Shown piece by piece: positions 7,656 through 13,550 of a DNA stretch of 15,425 bases (position 1 is the first letter of the stretch; each line of letters opens with the position of its first letter). A model generated the notes under the pieces. It saw only the letters and a list, made by a program, of their open reading frames with translations. It had not been told where the DNA came from and searched no databases. Origin of the DNA: Deinococcus arboris (GTDB lineage: Bacteria > Deinococcota > Deinococci > Deinococcales > Deinococcaceae); contig NZ_WQLB01000054.1 of NCBI RefSeq assembly GCF_009755355.1, positions 1 to 15,425 of the forward strand, written 5' to 3'. Both the position numbers and the translations under genes were made by a program.

Positions 7656-7699
7656 GACAGACGCCCAGAACCATAAAGTCCAACGATACAGTAAAAGTA

Positions 7700-7719
7700 C
7701 ATCTGATCCGGATCAGATG
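7700..7719. repeat. Perfect 20-bp palindrome downstream of the lysozyme-inhibitor gene
   Basis: CATCTGATCCGGATCAGATG reads the same on both strands without a spacer. It lies 45 bases after the stop codon. It has no loop and no T-run, so a termination role is doubtful; a dimer-binding site is equally possible. Further inverted repeats follow: CTTAGCG/CGCTAAG (7721-7727, 7742-7748), CAACGCT/AGCGTTG (7779-7785, 7789-7795) and CCTATT/AATAGG (7872-7877, 7885-7890). No gene is seen from 7656 to 7933. Confidence 0.5.
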
Positions 7720-7933
7720 GCTTAGCGATCCGCAGTCGTGGCGCTAAGAAGTGCTACATAGCCTTCACGCTGATGTCCCAACGCTCACAGCGTTGAGCGC
7801 TGGCTATCCCACCACAACGAGGAGCAGAGAGTCCCTCTCTCTATCAGGATCACCACCCTGTAGCGTCACTACCTATTTACCGCGAATAGGGGTTGACTCC
7901 GGGTTCAAAAGATGCGAGAGGGACGGTGCTTAT

Positions 7934-7953
7934 CTGTACTTCGGGAAAATTCA
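7934..7953 (+). repeat. Left terminal inverted repeat of the IS701-like element
   Basis: CTGTACTTCGGGAAAATTCA, the exact reverse complement of 9292-9311. Confidence 0.9.
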
Positions 7954-7966
7954 GCAAGGTGACATC

Positions 7967-7993
7967 AAGGACAGCATCGGTGATGCTGTCCTT
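7967..7993 (+). promoter_or_regulatory. 12-bp hairpin directly before the transposase start codon
   Basis: AAGGACAGCATC (7967-7978) and its exact complement (7982-7993) flank a 3-base GGT loop, five bases before the ATG at 7999. Transcripts entering from outside would fold here. By analogy with IS10 and IS50, where outside-in transcripts hide the transposase start, this probably limits transposition caused by read-through. The hairpin is certain; the role is inferred. Confidence 0.55.
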
Positions 7994-7998
7994 CTCCT

Positions 7999-9294
7999 AT
8001 GCGTCGTCACCTGCCACGCTGGACCCGACACTTCCCGACTTGGTTCGAACCCTTTCAGGTCCATTTGCACCACAAGGCGAGACGACGTCTCGCCGCACTT
8101 TACGTTCAAGGTCTGTGCAGCGTGTCGCACCGGAAAAGTATAGTTCCCATGGCCGATCTGGTCGCACCTGGCGACGAGGATCGTTTTCAGCATTTCATCA
8201 CGGACAGCCCATGGAGCACCGCCGCCCTCGAGCCCTTACTCTTTCAGCGAGCCAACCAAATGCTTGGCGGGAAAGGTGCAGTCCTGATCATCGACGACAC
8301 CTGCTTGACCAAATCTGGAACCAAGTCGGTCGGGGTTACCAAGCAGTACTCCGGACAGGTAGGTGGACTGACCCAGTGCCAATGTTTGATCTCGCTCACG
8401 CTAGCCCAACACGATCTTCCTGTTCCTGTCAGTCTCCGCCTTTTTCTACCCCGTGACTGGACAGGTAACGCCCAGCGGATGGTTGATGCTGGTGTTCCTG
8501 AGGAACACCAGCACGCGCTGAGCAAATGGGCTGTCGCCATTGACGAACTCGACCGCGTCTCCCCGCACCTCAACTTCGGCATGGTGCTTGCCGATGCCGG
8601 CTACGGTGCCAACGCGCCGTTCCGGCAAGCGTTAAGCGACCGGAATCTTCACTGGTCCGTGGGTATCTATCGTTCTCAAAAGGCCTACCCCGCCGATGTT
8701 CAACTCTTACTAAGCCTGAAACCTGTTCACGGGCGTCAATCTAAATACCCGACGCCGTCTCACCCACGTCAAACCGTGGAAGAGATGCTGGCAGATGCCG
8801 TCTGGCATCAGGTCTTGTGGCGGCAGGGGACGAAAGCCGCGCTCTCTGGCCGCTTCGCAGCCAAATACGTCTGCTTGGCCGATGGGACGGAGTATCGGCA
8901 AGGTCAGCACTTACCAAGTCAATCGGCCTGGATCATCGGGGAGGAACGGCGTGGTGGCGAACGGAAATACTATGCCTGTAACCTCCCTCCCGAGACGGCG
9001 CTTCATCACCTCGTTGAGGGAACCAAGCGCCGGTGGGCGTGTGAATTGACCCATCGAGAATTGAAGCAGGAGGTGGGATTGGATCACTTTGAGGGCCGCT
9101 CATGGCGCGGGTTACACCATCATGCTCTGCTCTGCATGGTGGCCCTGCTCTTTCTCCAATGGTTGCGGCTCAGCCAGCCTGATGACCTCATAGGCGACTC
9201 GGTACCAACGATCCGAGATGAGCTGGCAGCAGGTCTGCTTCCAGCTTGCTACTCGCGGTGTTGTCCCTGTACCGGCCTATTCAGCGGCCCTTGA
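7999..9294 (+). CDS. IS701-like DDE transposase
   Basis: A 431-residue transposase, near the usual length for IS701 proteins. Seen: N-terminus RRHLPRWTRHFPTWFEPF; first acidic motif VLIIDDTCLTKSGTKSVGV (D99/D100); second MVLADAGYG (D199); and the C-terminal signature RWACELTHRELKQEVGLDHF (E349) followed by EGRSWRGLHHH, typical of the IS4-superfamily/IS701 group. All catalytic positions are present, so it may be active. It catalyses cut-and-paste movement by binding the element's inverted ends. Start: ATG 7999 is the first after an in-frame stop, but no Shine-Dalgarno is visible; the hairpin lies there instead. The TGA stop forms the inner end of the right inverted repeat. Confidence 0.9.
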   Translation: MRRHLPRWTRHFPTWFEPFQVHLHHKARRRLAALYVQGLCSVSHRKSIVPMADLVAPGDEDRFQHFITDSPWSTAALEPLLFQRANQMLGGKGAVLIIDDTCLTKSGTKSVGVTKQYSGQVGGLTQCQCLISLTLAQHDLPVPVSLRLFLPRDWTGNAQRMVDAGVPEEHQHALSKWAVAIDELDRVSPHLNFGMVLADAGYGANAPFRQALSDRNLHWSVGIYRSQKAYPADVQLLLSLKPVHGRQSKYPTPSHPRQTVEEMLADAVWHQVLWRQGTKAALSGRFAAKYVCLADGTEYRQGQHLPSQSAWIIGEERRGGERKYYACNLPPETALHHLVEGTKRRWACELTHRELKQEVGLDHFEGRSWRGLHHHALLCMVALLFLQWLRLSQPDDLIGDSVPTIRDELAAGLLPACYSRCCPCTGLFSGP

Positions 9295-9311
9295 ATTTTC
9301 CCGAAGTACAG
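9292..9311 (-). repeat. Right terminal inverted repeat of the IS701-like element
   Basis: Exact reverse complement of 7934-7953; overlaps the transposase stop codon. Confidence 0.9.
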
Positions 9312-9313
9312 TG

Positions 9314-9781
9314 ATGGGCCGTCCCGACTTCACTCTACTACCGCTGAGTGTTGCCGTTACCCTGCTGAGCCGCTGGATTCAGCCGCACATTCCGCCCAAG
9401 CTCATCCATTCCCACGAGAAGCTCTCTGATGCTGACCTGCTGGCAGTCGCACTGCTTCAGAAGCTGCACAAGGCGCCGTATTTCAGCCGCTGGTGGCGCT
9501 TTGTGAAGCTCCATCATTTCCCAGGCTTTCCTTCTATGGTGGCCCAAAACAAATCGGAGATAAGGGGTATCAGTCAGGGACATGCCTGACACCTTTCAAA
9601 CTCAATGCCAGACAGGCTGAAAGAATACGGGGCCGCGAGGAAAGCGATCGAGTCTGCCTTCTCTGTCCTTGCTGGTGCGGGACTGCGTTGGGGTCAGGTG
9701 AAAACGCACCTCAGCCTGCGGTTAAAGGTCGCGCTGGGCGTCCTGGCACACAACCTAAAGTTCATTGACCTCAGTGGCTGA
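9314..9781 (+). pseudogene. IS982-like transposase remnant with internal deletion and frameshifts
   Basis: Three frames must be joined. The first (from ATG 9314) gives HEKLSDADLLAVALLQ and APYFSRWWRFVKLHHFPGFPS, like the N-terminus of IS982 transposases. Near 9540 it jumps to [19 protein letters not shown], matching the late D-GY motif, and near 9610 to [20 protein letters not shown] and [25 protein letters not shown], the C-terminus. About half of a normal IS982 protein, including the first catalytic Asp region, is gone. ACCCGG at 9787-9792 and CCGGGT at 7899-7904 could be residual ends of the element on either side of the inserted IS701-like element, but six bases is weak evidence. Confidence 0.7.
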
Positions 9782-9813
9782 TCGCTACCCGGTCCTTGCC
9801 TCTGCTGTGCGAT

Positions 9814-10566
9814 TCAACTTCCATCCTGCTGTTCTTGAGGCCGTCGGAACAGCGCTGCATGGAGGAACGGCATGTCGAAGACCTCTTCTGTCTGACCTGA
9901 CTCGACCTGAAGAGCACCACCTTCCAAAAATTCCAACGAAGAAAAGACCTGGCGAAGATCGTCCATGGTGTACGCGATTCCGCCTTCAAGATGTCCCTGG
10001 CGCAGGAGCGTGACATCGTCTTCCTCACTGCCCATCTGCCCCCACGCAAAGGTGCAGATACCGAACAATCCGCCAGGTTTTAGAACCTTCTCCAGGGTCC
10101 GGAGATAAGACAATCGCCGATGCGGTGGAAGATGATGGAAGCAGCCTGAGTCATAGATCACATCAAAAGGCCCGCCAGAAATATGCTCGCGCAGGACATC
10201 TCCCTCAAGAAACGTGACATCTCCTTCGTTGGAGCGCGCCTGCGCTTGATTGACCGCATATGCGGAGAGGTCGATGCCGGTGGCTTGGTATCCCTGTCGA
10301 GCGAACCAGCGAGTATTGCGACCTAAGCCACAACCGAGATCAAGTGCCGTCCGAGCCTCCCCGGACGGAAGCAGACCTTGCCTCAACCAGGAGACCAAAT
10401 TGGCATCAGGAAGATTGGAATTCAGAGGGTGAGTATCCTGGCTGAAAATCCGAATCCAAGGGTCGTCCTGCTCTCGCCGAGTCCAATCAGAGCCATCAGC
10501 AAATAGGCCATCAAGAGCGTCTAGGAGCTGGTCTAACGTCGCAATTCGCACTGCCGATTTTACCAC
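9814..10566 (-). CDS. Class I SAM-dependent methyltransferase
   Basis: A 250-residue soluble protein with a clear Rossmann-type methyltransferase core. Seen: motif I LDLGCGLGRNTRWFA at ~75-89 binding S-adenosylmethionine, the acidic end of strand 2 in GIDLS (97-101), GDV (122-124), strand 4 FDVIYDSGCFHHLPP (~134-148), and VLKPGGLFGI (161-170). The N-terminal ~70 residues include DDPWIRIFS and probably help bind a substrate. Substrate unknown; the HHLP segment is common in small-molecule methyltransferases. Start: GTG 10566 has no good ribosome site (AAAGGA is too far), so the start is uncertain; a weak TTAGGA/TAGCTT promoter may lie upstream near 10600-10630. It is convergent with the transposase remnant and divergent from the AraC remnant. 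Confidence 0.85.
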   Translation of the reverse strand: MVKSAVRIATLDQLLDALDGLFADGSDWTRREQDDPWIRIFSQDTHPLNSNLPDANLVSWLRQGLLPSGEARTALDLGCGLGRNTRWFARQGYQATGIDLSAYAVNQAQARSNEGDVTFLEGDVLREHISGGPFDVIYDSGCFHHLPPHRRLSYLRTLEKVLKPGGLFGICTFAWGQMGSEEDDVTLLRQGHLEGGIAYTMDDLRQVFSSLEFLEGGALQVESGQTEEVFDMPFLHAALFRRPQEQQDGS

Positions 10567-10666
10567 GCTGAGGAATGATCCAGTCCTTTCATCGGCGAAG
10601 CTATGCGCTGAGGGGAGGGAATCCTAACTTGGTAGCGATGTAGCTCTGTGTCAATCCCTATTCGCG

Positions 10667-11040
10667 GTGACTTATGGCAGGTTGCTGGAGGAGGGCAACG
10701 CGAGGATAAGCGGCCAGAAAATCGAGCGGGCCATTGCGTGGATTCAGGACCATTTCGATGCCCGCTGAATATTGAGGCGCTGGCGCAGGGCAGCTATATG
10801 GGAGTGTCGACGTTCCATGCCCGCCTTAAGGCGGTGACGGGGCTGAGTCCGCTGCAATTTCAGAAGAACGTGCGCCTGCAAGAAGCCCGGCGGCTGTACA
10901 GCGCGGGTCTGGATGTGGGGGCGGTCAGCCGGCAGGTGGGGTACGCCAGCGCGTCGCAATTTACGCGTGAGTACACGCGGTTGTTCAGCACGACGCCGCG
11001 CCAGGAGATGGCCCACCTGCGGGTGAGTGGGGTCAAGTGA
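10667..11040 (+). pseudogene. AraC-family regulator remnant: sensor domain missing, one-base frameshift
   Basis: The first frame reads [24 protein letters not shown]...IQDHFDA, matching the link between the AraC-N cupin domain and the DNA-binding domain, then hits TGA at 10766. The next frame continues without a gap as [19 protein letters not shown] and on through both helix-turn-helix units: LNIEALA...[10 protein letters not shown] and [20 protein letters not shown], ending at TGA 11040. A single missing base near 10761 explains the break. The ligand-sensing N-terminus is absent. An open frame from 10648 covers the second half with an unrelated N-terminus; it could still make a DNA-binding fragment but has no supported start. 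Confidence 0.75.
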
Positions 11041-11209
11041 CGGTTTGGGGCCTCGAGAAGTCCATGACGGCGCAGGGGCATTCGCTCAAGGCGGGCGTAG
11101 CGCTGGTGCCAATGATTTGGACTTCGCAACGCCAACCAAGTGTGAGGACAAGCCGGATGAACCGCAAGCGGGAAGTCCCGTTTCAACTCTAGCGGGACCC
11201 CTACAGATT

Positions 11210-11500
11210 ATGTCACCCATTCCGACACTCAACCCGCAGCACATCGCCTTCCTGCACGCCGTGGGGAAGATCTCGAATGGGTCAAGCCTCCAGCGTACCG
11301 TCGGGCCATTTGACTTGGGCAAGGTCACCTTTAAGGACATCGGTTGGCGCTGAGGGAGCTGCGGCAGAGCATCACCGTCGCACTTCACATCTTGGAGGCG
11401 GGCCCCTCCGCGCTCCAACGCTACACGCCCTGCTTCACGCGTTGCGCGGTGAGCATCAGGTGGTTGACCCCACCCGGGCGCTGAACGGCTGGCCTTCGTC
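11210..11500 (+). pseudogene. Possible small unknown gene broken by two frameshifts
   Basis: Starting at ATG 11210, one frame reads LNPQHIAFLHAVGKISNG... and FDLGKVTFKDIGWR, the next frame continues LRELRQSITVALHILEAGPS, and the third LHALLHALRGEHQVVDPTRA. Each piece looks protein-like and the order is collinear, with breaks near 11350 and 11420. No family was recognised. The last part would overlap the 3' end of the diguanylate cyclase gene on the other strand. Chance cannot be excluded. The rest of the gap from 11041 shows only short inverted repeats around 11168-11200. Confidence 0.3.
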
Positions 11501-12604
11501 TCCGGCGTGCGTCACGCGCCCCAGGTTCGTCACGATGCGGTTGCGGCCAAAGGCCTTGGCCTGGTACAGCAACTCGTCCGCGGTGCGCAGCACCGCGCGC
11601 TTTTCCCCCTCCAGGCGCACCAGGCCGCCGGACACCGTGATCGTCTCGCCTCTCAAGCCGGCGCGCGTGGCCAAGAGGTCCTGAACCCGCGCACGCAGGC
11701 GCTCGGCCACCCGGCGCACGACCACATCGTCGCAAGGCGACAGCAGCACCGCAAACTCTTCACCCCCCAGCCGGTAGATCCCATCCGTGGGCCGCACCGT
11801 TTCTTGCAGCACCTGCACCAGGGCGCGCAGCACACCGTCACCCTGGTCATGGCCGTAGGTGTCATTGATGTGCTTGAAGTGGTCAAGATCCAGCAGCAGC
11901 ACGTAGGCCGGCTGCTCCGGGTGGCGGAAGTCCTCGTCAAAGCGGCGGCGGTTCAGGGCGCCCGTCAGGCTGTCGACAAACACCAGTTGCTCCAGCTGTT
12001 GGGTGCGCACCAGGGACCGCAGCCGGCGCTGCTTCACGCCGTGCGCCACGATTAGCCCCAGAGCGCTGAGTGCAGTGATGGAGAGGTACACGGGCACGGC
12101 CTGAAGCAGCGGCTTGCCGGCCAGGAAAAAGGCCAGGAAGGTCGGCAGACTGGACAGGCCAAAGATGCCTGCAGGAACCCACCAGTGATGCAGCAGATCA
12201 TCTTCGGAGTACCGCGGAATCCGCCGCACCCAGCCCGTGCGGGCCCCGGCCAGCAGGGCCACCAGCAGGAGACTGATGACCCCAGGCCAGGCGCCCGGTC
12301 CACCCAGGGCCAGCCGGTAGAGGGCCACCGGCAAAGCCACCAAGACCCCCGCGATCAGGCCGTAGCGGCGCGCCGCCAGGGCGATCATGACGCCGCAAAA
12401 GTCGAACAGCAGCCCGGGTGCGAGGTGGGCGCTGTGCAGCAGCAGCACAAACGCAACCGTCACTGTGGCGCTGTAGCGCAGGAGCAGCCGCGCAGGACTT
12501 TCGCGTGCCGCTGTGCCCTGATACGTCAGGGTGATGACGGTGACACCAGCGATCAAGAGCGCCAGGTTCACCAACAGTTCGTCTACGACCACCATCACGT
12601 CCAC
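11456..12604 (-). CDS. Membrane-bound diguanylate cyclase (GGDEF domain, LytS-like membrane sensor)
   Basis: A 382-residue protein. Residues ~8-195 form about six membrane helices with a pattern like the 5TMR-LYT sensor (LLFDFCGVMIALAARRYGLI). The C-terminal GGDEF domain (~205-358) makes cyclic di-GMP from two GTP: LLLDLDHFKHINDTYGHDQG (D239 metal ligand; N247 and D256 region for nucleotide), signature GGEEF at 280-284, and ADELLYQAK...GRNRI at the end. An allosteric I-site RPTD at 271-274 has the standard spacing, so product inhibition is expected. Start: GTG 12604 is the longest; GTG 12598 and ATG 12595 follow closely and no strong ribosome site decides. It is divergent from the HD-GYP gene beyond the decayed region. 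Confidence 0.9.
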   Translation of the reverse strand: MDVMVVVDELLVNLALLIAGVTVITLTYQGTAARESPARLLLRYSATVTVAFVLLLHSAHLAPGLLFDFCGVMIALAARRYGLIAGVLVALPVALYRLALGGPGAWPGVISLLLVALLAGARTGWVRRIPRYSEDDLLHHWWVPAGIFGLSSLPTFLAFFLAGKPLLQAVPVYLSITALSALGLIVAHGVKQRRLRSLVRTQQLEQLVFVDSLTGALNRRRFDEDFRHPEQPAYVLLLDLDHFKHINDTYGHDQGDGVLRALVQVLQETVRPTDGIYRLGGEEFAVLLSPCDDVVVRRVAERLRARVQDLLATRAGLRGETITVSGGLVRLEGEKRAVLRTADELLYQAKAFGRNRIVTNLGRVTHAGDEGQPFSARVGSTT

Positions 12605-12900
12605 GGGTCCAGTTCAGCGCAACGGGTGTGACGGCCCACAACATGAAGGGGGTGTGCGGGTCAGGGCCCCAGGACCCGGCGCCAATGACCCGGCGGGCCA
12701 GCGCCCACAGCGAGCTGCTGCTGGCCCGTGGGACGCGAGGGAGGTGTAGAGGCTGACTCCTGACCTCAGCGGGGCCAGAGTCGCGTCAGGGTCGCTCAAC
12801 GGGTGGGGTGGGGCAAATGAAGGCCTACCCACTCAGGGCCGGCAGGGGGGTCAATGGCACGGTGTGTCTCGGCTCAGCGTTGGTCCGGCGGGAGATTCGC
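12605..12900. other. GC-rich intergenic region upstream of the diguanylate cyclase
   Basis: No gene with recognisable sequence is seen. Open frames here are short, Pro/Arg/Gly-rich and lack start signals, as expected by chance in GC-rich DNA. Promoters for the cyclase (minus) and the small decayed gene (plus) should lie here, but no clear -35 element was found. Confidence 0.5.
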
Positions 12901-12906
12901 TAGGCT
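12901..12906 (+). promoter_or_regulatory. TANNNT -10 box before the small decayed gene
   Basis: TAGGCT ends 6 bases before ATG 12913, the leaderless Deinococcus arrangement. Confidence 0.35.
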
Positions 12907-12912
12907 GCCACT

Positions 12913-13116
12913 ATGTCCTGGCAATCCGTCACCACTTTGAGTACCGTTCAACCCGGTGACCGCCTCCGCCGGCAAGGTGGCGTGCCCTTTATCGTTTGAG
13001 CCGTCGTGGGCTGGTCTGGCTTCTCGCTGGAAGTGATCGCCGATACGGGCCTGCTGGTCTGGCTGGACCCCACCCACGCGCTTGAGCGCCTCGTTCCTGA
13101 GGAGGCGCAGGGCTAG
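12913..13116 (+). pseudogene. Small protein gene interrupted by an in-frame TGA at codon 29
   Basis: ATG 12913 opens a frame reading SVTTLSTVQPGDRLRRQ and GGVPFIV, meets TGA at 12997-12999, then continues in the same frame as AVVGWSGFSLEVIADTGLLV and WLDPTHALERLVPEE to TAG at 13114. Both halves look like one compact beta-rich protein of about 66 residues, with acidic and hydrophobic alternation typical of a real gene. The family is not recognised with certainty. The simplest reading is a nonsense mutation such as CGA or TGG to TGA. Confidence 0.5.
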
Positions 13117-13163
13117 CGGTTCGTTGCAAGCGGCCATTTTGCGTGACGACCAAATCGTCATGA

Positions 13164-13274
13164 ACTCGCCCAAGTGCAAAACATCTGCTGAACCGAGCGT
13201 TCGGCACCAACCGGCCGAACCAAAAGTGGGTCACCGATATCACCCTCCACTCCGACCGAGCCCGCCAATGCAAC
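13164..13274 (+). pseudogene. IS3-family transposase (OrfB) scrap with internal deletion
   Basis: The frame reads HLLNRAFGTNRPNQKWVTDI then T, the start of the IS3-family integrase core with its first catalytic Asp, and passes directly into LHSDRARQC, which corresponds to the HSDRGSQY motif holding the second Asp. Some 60 intervening residues are deleted without loss of frame. Homology ends near 13274, where an unrelated fragment begins on the other strand. The element is not functional. Confidence 0.65.
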
Positions 13275-13411
13275 CCACCTGCCTCCTGCACGATAAGTCC
13301 GAGGGCTACGTAGTCCCACACCTGGCCGCCCAGTTGGATCGCCAAGTCGAGTTGCCCTGCCGCGACCAGGAGAGCGGCGTGCGCCGACCAGTCGGCGCAC
13401 TGAGCCCGCCC
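13274..13411 (-). pseudogene. Inositol monophosphatase-family fragment
   Basis: On the minus strand about 46 residues read CADWSAHAALLVAAGQLDLA, then QLGGQVWDYVALGLIVQEAGG. This matches the late core of inositol monophosphatase/histidinol-phosphatase proteins (GDCYGHLLVATGRADL...WDVAAL..IVEEAGG), including the WD metal-binding aspartate. Both ends are lost: no related sequence is seen upstream in any frame, and downstream it stops at the IS3 scrap. An open frame extends from 13498 but its first 30 residues are unrelated. Confidence 0.6.
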
Positions 13412-13528
13412 GGCCAAGGAAGGTCCGCCAGATGATGGCGGTGGAATCTCCTGTGGGCGCTGCATGATCCGGTGAAGTTGCACCGTTGAAGGCCTCATGA
13501 AGAGGCGGCCCGTGAGGCTTCTGAAAGG

Positions 13529-13544
13529 GTACGCTGCGTACGAT
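13529..13544 (+). promoter_or_regulatory. Leaderless-type -10 box with overlapping palindrome before the HD-GYP gene
   Basis: TACGAT (13539-13544) fits TANNNT and ends 6 bases before ATG 13551; no Shine-Dalgarno is present. The palindrome GTACGC-T-GCGTAC (13529-13541) overlaps its first bases, so a dimeric regulator bound there could block transcription. No matching -35 box was found. Confidence 0.45.
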
Positions 13545-13550
13545 CTTCCT

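Larger units (their letters stand above)
7934..9311 (+). mobile_element. IS701-like insertion sequence, apparently intact
   Basis: A 1378-bp element bounded by perfect 20-bp inverted ends and filled by one long transposase gene. The flanking bases TTAT (left) and TGAT (right) agree at three of four positions, so the target duplication is either mutated or lost. It has landed two bases upstream of the start codon of an IS982-like transposase remnant, splitting that older element from its left end. Family assignment rests on the transposase, not on a database match. Confidence 0.85.

Noticed and set aside
7893..8456. 187-codon plus-strand frame
   Set aside because: Shifted shadow of the transposase that begins outside the element and crosses its end.
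11507..12055. 182-codon plus-strand frame and other frames across 11421-12644
   Set aside because: Antisense or shifted shadows of the diguanylate cyclase; Arg/His/Gln-rich with no domain.
12997..12999. TGA as a selenocysteine codon
   Set aside because: No convincing SECIS-like hairpin just downstream, no known selenoprotein family and no redox motif around it; nonsense mutation is simpler.
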